NCBI RefSeq assembly: GCF_014638095.1
Contig: NZ_BMFH01000002.1
Location: forward strand, 1-64,000
DNA: 64,000 nucleotides
Direction of reading: 5' to 3'
From: Muriicola marianensis
Lineage (GTDB): Bacteria > Bacteroidota > Bacteroidia > Flavobacteriales > Flavobacteriaceae
Shown here: piece by piece, positions 10,301 to 18,175 of the stretch
How the letters are laid out: every line of letters starts with the position of its first letter
Position numbering within the stretch: the stretch's first letter is position 1
Made by a program: the position numbers and the translations under genes
Notes under the pieces: model-generated
What the model was told of the DNA's origin: nothing
The model's input: the letters and a program-made list of their open reading frames with translations, nothing else
Databases searched by the model: none

Positions 10301-11870
10301 GCGGGTTGGTTACCTGGGCAAATAATTGTTTGAAGTAATTGTATATCAGCTGCGGTCTCTCTGAAAGAACGGCAATGGGTGTGTCAGAACCCATAGATCC
10401 GATAGGTTCTTTTGCGTTCTTACCCATGGGCAGAATAATCGTATTGATATCTTCAAGCGTATATCCGAAAATGGCCTTCCTTTTTTCCACGGTCTCTTCC
10501 CCCAGGAAAAGGGGGCAGTCATTGTAGGGGATGTCTCTCAGGTGGACCAGATTGTCATTAAGCCACTTCCTGTAGGGGTGCTTTTTTGCTATTTCCTCTT
10601 TGATCTCGGTATCATTCACGATTCGTCCCTCCTCCATATTGACCAGGAACATCCTCCCGGGTTCCAGTCGACCGTGTTTCTCTATATTTTCAGGGGCGAT
10701 CTCCAGTACTCCTGTTTCAGAAGACATGATTACATACCCATCCTTGGTGACCGAATATCGGGAAGGTCGAAGCCCGTTCCGGTCGAGAAGTGCCCCAATG
10801 TAGTTCCCATCCGTGAAAGGGATAGAAGCCGGGCCATCCCAGGGTTCCATCAGGCATGAATTGTATTCATAGAATGCCTTTTTGGTATCCGACATCTCAG
10901 TATTTTTCTCCCAGGCCTCGGGCACCAGCATCATCATCACCTCCGGCAAGGATCTGCCTGTCATCAACAGAAGTTCTACCACCATGTCCATGGTAGCAGA
11001 ATCTGATTTACCCGGCAAGATGATAGGGAGTATTTTTTTAATCTCCGGCCCGAAAAGCGGACTTTCCATCAGAGCTTCTCTAGATCTCATACGGGTGACG
11101 TTGCCTCTAAGCGTATTGATCTCCCCATTGTGGCACATGTACCGGAAAGGCTGTGCCAGATCCCAGGTGGGGAAAGTATTCGTGGAGAACCTCTGATGCA
11201 CCAGCGCCAAACGAGTCACAACTCGGGGGTCCATCAGGTCTTTGTAATACAATTTAATATCCTGGGGCATCAACAACCCCTTGAAGATGATAATTTTAGT
11301 AGACAGGCTGGGAACATAGAAAAACTTGCTTTCCGAAAGTTTCGAATCGATGATCCTGTGTTCCGTAACCTTTCTGGCGATGAACAGCTTCCGGTTGAAG
11401 GTTTCGATATCCTCTTCCTCTTTCTCTTTGCCCACAAAGAGCTGCTTCACATAAGGCTCTGTCTCTGAAGCCATCCGACCTGGCACGCCCTTGTTTACAG
11501 GCACGTCCCTCCATCCCAGTAAACGGAGGCCCTGTCTGGCGATCTCTTCTTCGAGGACCTGCATGCAATAATTCCGCTGGTTCTCCTTTTTGGGCAGGAA
11601 GACATTCCCAGCCGCGTATTCCCCAGCTTCGGGTAAATCAAAAGAACATACCTCCGTAAAATACTGATGTGGTATATCGATCAGGATCCCTGCACCGTCT
11701 CCGGTCTTCCCGTCGGCACTAACTGCACCTCTGTGCTCCAGTTTATCAAGGATCTCCAGCGCCTTGTGGATGATCTCATTCGACTTCTTCCCTTTCAAGC
11801 TACATATGAATCCTGCTCCGCAATTGTCATGCTCGAACTCGGGTAAATACAATCCTTGCTTCTTCAACAT
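7365..11870 (-). CDS. gltB: Glutamate synthase large subunit
   Basis: 1501 aa from the ATG at 11870. The order is a type II glutamine amidotransferase domain (mature nucleophile Cys17 in DNCGAGF after a short propeptide), a central linker domain, an FMN-binding synthase barrel (GAKPGEGGQLPG, FDGGTGASP), the 3Fe-4S cluster CHLNTCPVG and the C-terminal GXGXG beta-helix. Reading further upstream adds 12 residues to 11906, but these are encoded inside a perfect palindrome that also holds the promoter -7 element, so the ATG at 11870 is preferred. It heads the gltB-gltD operon. Confidence 0.97.
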   Translation of the reverse strand: MLKKQGLYLPEFEHDNCGAGFICSLKGKKSNEIIHKALEILDKLEHRGAVSADGKTGDGAGILIDIPHQYFTEVCSFDLPEAGEYAAGNVFLPKKENQRNYCMQVLEEEIARQGLRLLGWRDVPVNKGVPGRMASETEPYVKQLFVGKEKEEEDIETFNRKLFIARKVTEHRIIDSKLSESKFFYVPSLSTKIIIFKGLLMPQDIKLYYKDLMDPRVVTRLALVHQRFSTNTFPTWDLAQPFRYMCHNGEINTLRGNVTRMRSREALMESPLFGPEIKKILPIILPGKSDSATMDMVVELLLMTGRSLPEVMMMLVPEAWEKNTEMSDTKKAFYEYNSCLMEPWDGPASIPFTDGNYIGALLDRNGLRPSRYSVTKDGYVIMSSETGVLEIAPENIEKHGRLEPGRMFLVNMEEGRIVNDTEIKEEIAKKHPYRKWLNDNLVHLRDIPYNDCPLFLGEETVEKRKAIFGYTLEDINTIILPMGKNAKEPIGSMGSDTPIAVLSERPQLIYNYFKQLFAQVTNPPLDGIREELITDISLTLGTDRNIFEITELHCRKLKIQNPVISKEDLDKIKNYDASPDYKVVSIPMLYEVDKGHNGLEDALESLLTQASKAIDEGANIIILSDRFVSQQKAPIPALLACSYVNSGLQRLGKRSKLSIIIESAEPREVHHFALLFGFGASAINPYLVNEIIGEQIEENDITEYTFDEAIKNYNKAIGKGIVKVMNKIGISTLNSYRGSQLFECIGLNTKVVEKYFPNTPTRIQGIGLYQIEKEISKRHKKAFAQTHVAANLDLEIGGEYRWRRDGEKHMFNPLSIAKLQKSVRNNEPETYKEFAEIVNEQSKDLMTLRGLFEFTNFDPIPLEEVEPWTNIVKRFKTGAMSYGSISKEAHENLAVAMNRIGGKSNSGEGGEDAERFYKNQTGDWKNSAIKQVASGRFGVTSNYLTNAQEIQIKMAQGAKPGEGGQLPGPKVNPFIAKTRNSTPYVGLISPPPHHDIYSIEDLSQLIYDLKAANRKARINVKLVSEVGVGTVAAGVAKAKADVILISGFDGGTGASPLTSLKHAGLPWELGIAEAQQTLVMNDLRNRVVLECDGQLKTGRDVAVACLLGAEEFGFATAPLVASGCIMMRVCHLNTCPVGIATQNPELRKKFEGKPEHVVNYMYFVAQELREIMAKLGFRTINEMVGQVQKLNRNKAIDHYKANGLDLTPILHTIDVPKGTKLYNTTKQEHSVKDSIEFDIISQAHPALFRKEKTSLEFTIHNTDRAIGAIISNEISKIYGAEGLPENTLKLNFTGSAGQSFGAFATKGLTMVVNGNTNDYLGKGLSGARLVIKIPEKSTLKPEENIITGNVTLYGATSGEAYINGKAGERFCVRNSGATAVVEGIGDHGCEYMTGGVAVILGEVGRNFGAGMSGGIAFVLDENKTFDKRCNKEALNLLAVEEEKDIQQLKGLIENHYNATLSPLAQRILENWEHYLPKFIKVFPEEYRQALLRLEEEKLQIT

Positions 11871-11876
11871 TACTTT

Positions 11877-11907
11877 AGTGTATTTGAACAAAAATATCAA
11901 ATACACT
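11877..11907 (-). promoter_or_regulatory. gltB promoter inside an 11-bp perfect inverted repeat
   Basis: AGTGTATTTGA (11877-11887) and TCAAATACACT (11897-11907) are exact reverse complements separated by 9 bases. The spacer contains, on the minus strand, TATTTTTG (11889-11896), a match to the Bacteroidota -7 element TAnnTTTG. Transcription would start near 11884, about 14 bases before the gltB ATG. A symmetric site centred on the -7 box is what a repressor operator would look like. No clear -33 TTG was found. Confidence 0.65.
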
Positions 11908-12033
11908 GCGGATCATCTTTTGTTTAGCTGAATATGATAGAAAAAATGCAGCGTTTTCAATTTATTCTTAAAATAAAAACAAAATGAAATTTATACCCGT
12001 GTTTCAATGCCATTTTGATAATGGGACCCAAAC

Positions 12034-12062
12034 AAAAAAGACCCTGAAAACGGGTCTTTTTT
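12034..12062 (-). terminator. Bidirectional-looking terminator after the acyl-CoA dehydrogenase gene
   Basis: AAAAAAGACCC (12034-12044) pairs perfectly with GGGTCTTTTTT (12052-12062) around a 7-base loop. It lies 32 bases beyond the acyl-CoA dehydrogenase stop and upstream of the gltB promoter, so it separates the two minus-strand units. Confidence 0.88.
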
Positions 12063-12093
12063 GATAAAAGTTAAAATAGTCTTTTCAGGAAAA

Positions 12094-13236
12094 TCAGTCC
12101 TTTAGTATGCTTCTGGAGATGACGATCTTTTGTATCTCAGAAGTTCCTTCATAGATCTGAGTGATCTTGGCGTCTCTCATCAGTCTTTCCACGTGATAGT
12201 CCTTCACAAACCCGTTACCCCCGTGGATCTGTACGGCCTCAACCGTCGTGTCCATTGCCACCTGTGAAGCGTAAAGTTTGGCCATGGCACCGGACAGGTC
12301 GTAATTCCTGTTCTGGTCCTTGTCTACCGCGGCTTTGTACACCAGCATTCGGGCAGCATCGATTTGTGTGTGCATATCTGCCAGCTTAAAGGCAATGGCC
12401 TGATGATTCATGATCTCCGTACCAAAAGCCTTCCTCTCTTTAGAATATTTTCTGGCCAATTCGTAAGCCCCCGCGGCAATACCAAGGGCCTGAGCTGCAA
12501 TCCCTATCCTTCCTCCTGCCAGGGTCTTCATGGCGAACTTAAAACCAAAACCATCCTCGCCAATGCGATTCTCCTTTGGGACTTTTACGTCGTTGAAATT
12601 CAGGGAGTGTGTATCGCTCCCTCGGATGCCCAACTTATTTTCCTTAGGGCCGATCTCGAATCCCTCCATTCCCTTTTCCACGATAAGGGCATTGATGCCT
12701 TTGTGTTTTTTCGCAGCATCGGTTTGTGCCATCACCAGGTACACATCTGCCGTACCTCCGTTAGTGATCCAGTTCTTGGTTCCGTTAAGCAGGTAATGAT
12801 CCCCTTTGTCAATAGCGGTGGTCTTCTGGGAGGTGGCATCACTGCCGGCTTCTGGTTCAGAAAGGCAGAAGGCTCCAATAATTTCGCCGGTGGCCAGCCT
12901 TGTCAGGTATTTCTGTTTTTGTTCCTCTGTTCCGTAGGTCTCAAGGCCCCAGCAAACCAGGGAGTTATTTACGGAAACAATGACGGAAGCAGACGCATCC
13001 ACCTTCGACAATTCTTCCATGACCAGGACATACGAGAGCGTATCGAGACCGCTGCCTCCGTAATTCGGGTCGACCATCATCCCCAAAAACCCAAGTTCGC
13101 CCATCATTTTAACCTGATCGGCAGGGAATTTCTGTTCTTCATCCCTTTCTATTACTCCCGGGAGTAATTCCTGCTGGGCGAAATCCCGTGCAGCCTGTTG
13201 GATCATCAGTTGCTCTTCAGTAAGTGTAAAATCCAT
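12094..13236 (-). CDS. Acyl-CoA dehydrogenase
   Basis: 380 aa, a full-length FAD-dependent acyl-CoA dehydrogenase that introduces the 2,3-double bond in beta-oxidation and passes electrons to ETF. It starts MDFTLTEEQLMIQQAARDFA. Family motifs are GAFCLSEPEAGSDA, GTKNWITNG, the C-terminal domain with QIHGGNGFVKDY, and the catalytic Glu in IYEGTSEIQ. Sequence type suggests a short/branched-chain (butyryl-like) enzyme. An upstream start at 13269 is excluded because it lies within the -7 box of a good promoter. Monocistronic, divergent from the amino-acid dehydrogenase. Confidence 0.95.
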   Translation of the reverse strand: MDFTLTEEQLMIQQAARDFAQQELLPGVIERDEEQKFPADQVKMMGELGFLGMMVDPNYGGSGLDTLSYVLVMEELSKVDASASVIVSVNNSLVCWGLETYGTEEQKQKYLTRLATGEIIGAFCLSEPEAGSDATSQKTTAIDKGDHYLLNGTKNWITNGGTADVYLVMAQTDAAKKHKGINALIVEKGMEGFEIGPKENKLGIRGSDTHSLNFNDVKVPKENRIGEDGFGFKFAMKTLAGGRIGIAAQALGIAAGAYELARKYSKERKAFGTEIMNHQAIAFKLADMHTQIDAARMLVYKAAVDKDQNRNYDLSGAMAKLYASQVAMDTTVEAVQIHGGNGFVKDYHVERLMRDAKITQIYEGTSEIQKIVISRSILKD

Positions 13237-13266
13237 GGTGTTTATAGTATTGTTAAAAAAGGCTCC

Positions 13267-13297
13267 CAAAGATACGGCTTCATTGGATATTATTCAA
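13267..13297 (-). promoter_or_regulatory. Promoter of the acyl-CoA dehydrogenase gene
   Basis: Read on the minus strand, TTG (13297-13295), 20 bases, then TATCTTTG (13274-13267): a full Bacteroidota -33/-7 promoter. The expected start site is near 13262, leaving a ~25-base leader to the ATG at 13236. Confidence 0.75.
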
Positions 13298-13331
13298 TGA
13301 TTATCTCATCGATTTGAGAATATCATAATCA
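13298..13331. promoter_or_regulatory. Imperfect dyad between two divergent dehydrogenase genes
   Basis: TGATTAT...ATAATCA outer arms (13298-13304 and 13325-13331) and CTCA/TGAG inner arms (13305-13308 and 13315-13318) around TCGATT, with an asymmetric AATATC bulge. It abuts the -33 element of the acyl-CoA dehydrogenase promoter, where an operator would be expected. Inference only. Confidence 0.4.
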
Positions 13332-13389
13332 CCTTTTTTCGTTTATCATTCGTTGATTACGAATTCCTTTTATACCCGCCCAATATTTT

Positions 13390-13397
13390 TATATTTG
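13390..13397 (+). promoter_or_regulatory. -7 element upstream of the amino-acid dehydrogenase gene
   Basis: TATATTTG matches TAnnTTTG exactly. The start site would be near 13402, giving a leader of about 125 bases. The leader contains a small hairpin, GTCCCA/TGGGAC (13466-13471 and 13476-13481). No convincing -33 TTG was seen. Confidence 0.5.
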
Positions 13398-13527
13398 TTC
13401 CAAGGGATTTAAAACGATTGATTTGCACTGAAATTATGAGACAACACTAGCTTTTCCTGCAGTCTGTCCCATTTCTGGGACCATTCCATTCTCAAGTAAA
13501 CGAACTCATAATCTAATCCTGATTTTA

Positions 13528-14760
13528 ATGAAAGACCTTTTAAAGCAGTACGAGGATAAAGCACCGGAAATCGTTTTTAATTGGAAAGACCCTGAAACTG
13601 AGGCCGAAGGCTGGGCAGTGATCAATTCTCTTCGCGGGGGAGCCGCAGGTGGCGGAACGCGCATGAGAGAGGGCCTGGACATGAATGAAGTCCTTTCTCT
13701 GGCAAAGACCATGGAGGTTAAATTCACCGTTTCCGGACCCCCGATAGGCGGAGCCAAATCCGGGATCAATTTTAACCCGAACGACCCCAGGAAGCGCGGT
13801 GTATTGGAACGCTGGTACAGGGCAGTCTCTCCTTTACTTAAAAGTTATTACGGCACGGGAGGTGATCTTAACGTGGATGAAATTCACGAGGTGATCCCTA
13901 TTACTGAAGACGCGGGTGTCTGGCATCCTCAGGAAGGGGTATTCAACGGACACTTTAAACCAACAGAAGCTGATAAGATAAATCGAATAGGCCAGCTGAG
14001 ACTGGGGGTTATCAAGGTGCTGGAAAGTCCGGCATACTCCCCGGACATCAGCAAGAAATACACGGTAGCCGATATGATCACAGGATTTGGGGTCGCTGAG
14101 GCAGTCCGGCATTATTACGATATCTACGGGGGATCCGTAATCGGTAAAAAGGCAATTGTACAGGGATTTGGAAACGTTGGAGCTGCTGCTGCTTTTTACC
14201 TGGCTCAAATGGGAGCCCGAGTCGTGGGTATTATTGATCGTGTTGGAGGGGTCATCAAAGAGGACGGATTCTCTTTCGACGAAATCAAATCCTTCTTCCT
14301 GCATAAAAAGGGAAATACTTTGATCGCCGATGCCGACAGAATGATCCCGTTCTCGGAAATGAATGAGCGGATCTGGAGCCTGCAAACAGAGATCTTTGCA
14401 CCCTGTGCTGCCTCCCGTCTGATCACCCAGGAACAGATTACCCAGATGATCGACAGCGGTTTGGAAGTGATCTCCTGCGGGGCCAATGTTCCCTTTGCAG
14501 ATAAAGAGATCTTTTTCGGTCCCATCATGGAATATACAGATGAAAAGGTGAGCCTGATCCCCGATTTTATTTCCAATTGTGGCATGGCCCGTGTTTTCGC
14601 CTTTTTCATGGAGGGTAGGGTTGCGATGGAAGACGAATTGATATTTAAGGATACCTCTGATGTGATCAGAAAGGCAATTTTGAATATCTTTAAGCAAAAT
14701 CACAACAAGACCAACTTAAGCAAAACGGCATTTGAAATAGCACTTAAACAACTCTTGTAA
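13528..14760 (+). CDS. Glu/Leu/Phe/Val dehydrogenase family enzyme
   Basis: 410 aa, an NAD(P)-dependent amino-acid dehydrogenase that interconverts an amino acid with its 2-oxo acid and ammonia. The N-terminal dimerisation/substrate domain has GGAAGGGTRM and the catalytic Lys in PIGGAKSGI; GGDLNVDE follows. The C-terminal Rossmann domain has VQGFGNVGAAAA and ISCGANVPF. The length and PIGGAKSGI spacing differ somewhat from housekeeping glutamate dehydrogenase, so the substrate (glutamate, leucine or valine) cannot be assigned. It leads a plus-strand run and is 12 bases from nhaD. Confidence 0.9.
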   Translation: MKDLLKQYEDKAPEIVFNWKDPETEAEGWAVINSLRGGAAGGGTRMREGLDMNEVLSLAKTMEVKFTVSGPPIGGAKSGINFNPNDPRKRGVLERWYRAVSPLLKSYYGTGGDLNVDEIHEVIPITEDAGVWHPQEGVFNGHFKPTEADKINRIGQLRLGVIKVLESPAYSPDISKKYTVADMITGFGVAEAVRHYYDIYGGSVIGKKAIVQGFGNVGAAAAFYLAQMGARVVGIIDRVGGVIKEDGFSFDEIKSFFLHKKGNTLIADADRMIPFSEMNERIWSLQTEIFAPCAASRLITQEQITQMIDSGLEVISCGANVPFADKEIFFGPIMEYTDEKVSLIPDFISNCGMARVFAFFMEGRVAMEDELIFKDTSDVIRKAILNIFKQNHNKTNLSKTAFEIALKQLL

Positions 14761-14772
14761 AATCTAACCAGT

Positions 14773-16137
14773 ATGGAAACCATTATCATCATTGTCTTTT
14801 TGGCCGGTTACCTGGCCATAACCCTGGAGCATAACCTGAAAATTGATAAGCTGATCCCGGCCCTGGCGATGATGGCAATTCTATGGGCATTGATCGCCCT
14901 GACCCATATGCCTGTTTTTGAGGTCAATACGGAACTAAAAGAGTTGGAGCCTTCCCATCTGGACGAGATGCTGCTCCACCACCTGGGAAAAACCGCCGAG
15001 ATCCTGGTATTCCTTCTGGGGGCAATGACGATCGTGGAGATCATTGATTATTTCGATGGTTTCGCAACCATAAAAGGCTATATCCGCACCAAGAAAAAAT
15101 CCAAGTTATTATGGCTTTTTTCCATACTTGCCTTTATCCTTTCCGCTATCATAGACAACCTTACAGCTACTATCGTACTGGTCACTATTTTACAAAAAGT
15201 GATCAAGGACAGAGAGATCCGACTCTGGTTTGCCGGTATGATCGTGATCGCTGCTAATGCCGGGGGTGCCTGGTCTCCCATCGGGGATGTAACCACCACA
15301 ATGCTCTGGATCGCCAATAAGGTGTCTGCATGGCAGTTGATCGAACACGTCTTTATCCCTTCTGTAATGTGTATGGTGGTGCCTGTTCTTTTTGCACTTC
15401 GATACAAGGTCTTCCAAGGGGAATTGGATATGGACCTGGAAGAGAAAGAGATCCCAAAATCTCCCTATGGAGCTACCATGTTGTACCTCGGGCTGGGCTC
15501 TATAGTGTTCGTGCCTTTTTTCAAGACGATCACGCATCTGCCTCCTTATGTGGGAATGATGCTGTCACTGGCTATAGTAGCTACTTTTGCCGAGATCTAC
15601 AGCAATGCAAAATTCAGTATTTCCACAGTGGATTTTGATGAAGAAAAACACGACCATCACAGTCCTGTACATACTTCCCTTTCTAAGATCGAATTACCCA
15701 GTATTCTGTTCTTCCTGGGAATCCTGTTGGCAGTGGCTGCCCTTGAGTCTCTCGGGATGCTTTTCGAATTCGCAGAATCCCTGGACCAGTATATGCCCAT
15801 GTTGGGAACTGAGGCCGTGGCAGGCACGGTTTCAGATCTTGTGATAATTATTCTGGGAGTTGGTTCGGCCATCATCGACAATGTTCCCCTGGTAGCTGCG
15901 AGTATTGGTATGTTTTCAGTTCCTATTGATGATCCTGTCTGGCATTTTATCGCCTACTCTGCCGGGACCGGTGGAAGTATGCTCATCATCGGTTCTGCTG
16001 CCGGTGTTGTAGCCATGGGAATGGAGAAGATCGATTTCTTCTGGTATCTCCGCAAGATCGCCTGGCTGGCCCTGGTCGGGTTCCTGGCAGGAGCCGGTAC
16101 ATTTATGCTTATCAGAAATTTAGTGTTGAACGCATAA
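14773..16137 (+). CDS. nhaD: NhaD-type Na+/H+ antiporter
   Basis: 454 aa, about 11-12 membrane helices, of the ion-transporter superfamily. Recognisable NhaD segments are ILVFLLGAMTIVEIIDYFDG, AIIDNLTATIVLV, ANAGGAWSPIGDVTTTMLW in the first half, and GSAIIDNVPLVAAS with SAGTGGSMLIIGSAAGV in the repeated second half. The paired Asp-Asn motifs (IIDN) are the likely ion-binding sites. It exports Na+ in exchange for protons, as expected for a marine bacterium. It is 12 bases after the dehydrogenase and 50 bases before exbB. Confidence 0.93.
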   Translation: METIIIIVFLAGYLAITLEHNLKIDKLIPALAMMAILWALIALTHMPVFEVNTELKELEPSHLDEMLLHHLGKTAEILVFLLGAMTIVEIIDYFDGFATIKGYIRTKKKSKLLWLFSILAFILSAIIDNLTATIVLVTILQKVIKDREIRLWFAGMIVIAANAGGAWSPIGDVTTTMLWIANKVSAWQLIEHVFIPSVMCMVVPVLFALRYKVFQGELDMDLEEKEIPKSPYGATMLYLGLGSIVFVPFFKTITHLPPYVGMMLSLAIVATFAEIYSNAKFSISTVDFDEEKHDHHSPVHTSLSKIELPSILFFLGILLAVAALESLGMLFEFAESLDQYMPMLGTEAVAGTVSDLVIIILGVGSAIIDNVPLVAASIGMFSVPIDDPVWHFIAYSAGTGGSMLIIGSAAGVVAMGMEKIDFFWYLRKIAWLALVGFLAGAGTFMLIRNLVLNA

Positions 16138-16187
16138 TTAAATAGACAGAACTCCGTTATAGGGGCAAATTAATTAAGGGAACTTAT

Positions 16188-16880
16188 ATGATTCTATTTC
16201 AAGATCTGGCTAATGAAGCCCAGGTTGGAGAGGTAATATCCGAAGAAAAGACACTTTCTGTTATCGATTTGATCCTCAGTGGGGGAACGGGAAGCATCGT
16301 GATCATCTCCGTACTTTTCGCCATGCTGGCCGTGGCCCTGTACATTTACTTTGAGCGGTTACTGGCAATCAAGGCCGCATCTACTATCGACAAGAATTTT
16401 ATGAACCAGATACGGGATCACGTCATGAATGGTAAACTGGACGCGGCAAAGATCCTGTGCGCCCAGACCGATTCCCCGGTTGCCCGTTTGACTGAAAAAG
16501 GGGTTTCCAGAATCGGAAAACCTCTGGATGATATCAACGCAGCCATAGAAAATGCGGGAACACTCGAGGTCTACAAACTGGAAAAAAATGTAAATATCCT
16601 CGCCACAGTTGCAGGTGCCGCTCCCATGATCGGATTCCTGGGTACGGTGATCGGGATGATCCTGGCCTTTCACCAGATGGCTAGCAGCGGAGGACAGGCC
16701 GAAATGGGTGCCCTCGCTTCCGGGATTTATACTGCCATGACCACTACCGTAGCAGGATTGGTAGTGGGAATCATCGCCTATGTGGGTTATAACCACCTGG
16801 TGAACAGGACGGACAAGGTCATCCATAAGATGGAAGCCCATGCGGTGGAATTCCTCGACCTTCTTAATGAACCCGTATAA
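16188..16880 (+). CDS. exbB: MotA/TolQ/ExbB proton channel family protein
   Basis: 230 aa. One N-terminal membrane helix (~35-57), a cytoplasmic helical segment, then two more helices (~135-160 and ~180-205) with the family signature VAGAAPMIGFLGTVIGMI and ASGIYTAMTTTVAGLVVGI. It forms the proton-driven stator with ExbD to energise TonB or a Tol-like protein. It is first of a tight exbB-exbD-tonB trio (9-base gap, then 1-base overlap). Confidence 0.93.
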   Translation: MILFQDLANEAQVGEVISEEKTLSVIDLILSGGTGSIVIISVLFAMLAVALYIYFERLLAIKAASTIDKNFMNQIRDHVMNGKLDAAKILCAQTDSPVARLTEKGVSRIGKPLDDINAAIENAGTLEVYKLEKNVNILATVAGAAPMIGFLGTVIGMILAFHQMASSGGQAEMGALASGIYTAMTTTVAGLVVGIIAYVGYNHLVNRTDKVIHKMEAHAVEFLDLLNEPV

Positions 16881-16889
16881 GTCGGACCT

Positions 16890-17276
16890 ATGAAACTGAA
16901 GAGAGGAAATAAGATCAGTCCGGAATTCAGTATGTCCTCCATGACGGACATCGTTTTTCTGCTGCTGATCTTCTTTATGCTGACAGCCAACTCCCCCAAT
17001 GCCCTGGACCTTTTATTGCCCAAGGCCAGAGGGAAGTCGACCAACACCCAGAACGTCTCCGTTTCCATAAACAGGGACCTGGAGTATTTTGTGAACAATC
17101 AGCAGATAAACGGAGCCTATATCGAAATTGAATTAAAAAAAGCACTGGAAGGGAAAGATAACCCCACAATTATTCTCAGGGCAGAGGAAAGCGTGGCCAT
17201 AAAAGAGGCCGTTAACGTCATGGATATTGCCAACAGGAATAATTACAAGGTGATCCTGGCAGTGCGACCTAACTGA
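16890..17276 (+). CDS. exbD: ExbD/TolR family biopolymer transport protein
   Basis: 128 aa. A single membrane helix (~16-35, DIVFLLLIFFMLTA) carries the conserved proton-accepting Asp of SMTDIVFLLL, followed by a periplasmic domain ending LAVRPN. It partners the preceding ExbB. The stop TGA (17274-17276) shares its last base with the ATG of the next gene, a sign of coupled translation. Confidence 0.93.
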   Translation: MKLKRGNKISPEFSMSSMTDIVFLLLIFFMLTANSPNALDLLLPKARGKSTNTQNVSVSINRDLEYFVNNQQINGAYIEIELKKALEGKDNPTIILRAEESVAIKEAVNVMDIANRNNYKVILAVRPN

Positions 17277-18172
17277 TGTCGTTGCTGGATACGAGACACA
17301 AGAAGAAATCATTCTCGCTCACGGTCTTTTTGCTGAGCGCCCTGGTCCTATTGCTTTTTTATATCGGCCTTACCTATATGGACCCGCCCATTGAAAATGG
17401 GATCACCGTAAACTTTGGAAGTATGGAATACGGTTCCGGCAGAGAACAGCCCCAGGAATTGCTCAGACCCAAACAGGAGGAAACCCCTCAACCGGTGGAA
17501 ACTGAAAAAACTGCAGCCGAACCTGAGGAAGTTGAGGAAACACCTGAAGAAGCATCCCCGAACAAGGAGGCGGAAAACCTGCTTACCCAGGAAAGGGAGG
17601 AAGCCATCAGGATCCAGAAAGAGAATGAGGCTAAGCGCAAAGCTGAGGAAGCAGCCAGAAAAATAAAGGAAGAGGCAGAAAGAGCCGAGCGTGAAAGGCA
17701 GGCTGCAATCGAGAAAGCGAGACAGGAAGAGGAAGCCAAGAAAAGAAAGCTGGACGCCCTCATGGGCGGGATCAATAATGCCGACGGTACAGCCCAGGGC
17801 AACGAAGGCGATGACGCCCTGCCCGGGGATAAGGGCCGGCCAGACGGTGACCCCTACGCGAACAGTTACTACGGCAGTCCCGGATCGGGAAGCGGTACAG
17901 GGGGCTACGGACTTAAAGGCAGGTCTCTGGCCAGCAGGGGCAAGGAAGAACAGAATTGCAACGAAGAGGGTACAGTGGTGGTCAGGATCGTGGTGGACCA
18001 GAATGGAAGGGTAATCGAAGCTAGTCCGGGCGTGAGGGGAACTACCAACAATCATCCTTGCCTTATTGATCCTGCCAGAAAAACGGCACTTCTCCATCGT
18101 TGGAATCCTGATCCGAAAGCCCCACTAAGGCAGATCGGCTTTGTCGTCGTCAACTTTAAATTAGGGGAATAA
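17276..18172 (+). CDS. TonB/TolA-like energy transducer
   Basis: 298 aa: an N-terminal membrane helix (~13-33), then a Pro/Glu-rich stretch (QEETPQPVETEK) and a ~90-residue Glu/Lys/Arg-rich helix (roughly 95-170) as in TolA, then a Gly/Ser-rich linker and a C-terminal alpha/beta domain with EGTVVVRIVVDQNGRVIEA and QIGFVVVNFKLGE, typical of the TonB C-domain. It would link the ExbBD stator to outer-membrane receptors. The long helical middle resembles TolA more than a classical TonB, so the partner is uncertain. Confidence 0.85.
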   Translation: MSLLDTRHKKKSFSLTVFLLSALVLLLFYIGLTYMDPPIENGITVNFGSMEYGSGREQPQELLRPKQEETPQPVETEKTAAEPEEVEETPEEASPNKEAENLLTQEREEAIRIQKENEAKRKAEEAARKIKEEAERAERERQAAIEKARQEEEAKKRKLDALMGGINNADGTAQGNEGDDALPGDKGRPDGDPYANSYYGSPGSGSGTGGYGLKGRSLASRGKEEQNCNEEGTVVVRIVVDQNGRVIEASPGVRGTTNNHPCLIDPARKTALLHRWNPDPKAPLRQIGFVVVNFKLGE

Positions 18173-18175
18173 TAC

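Noticed and set aside
11871-11906. 12-residue N-terminal extension of GltB
   Set aside because: It is encoded within the promoter palindrome, and the family starts close before the catalytic Cys.
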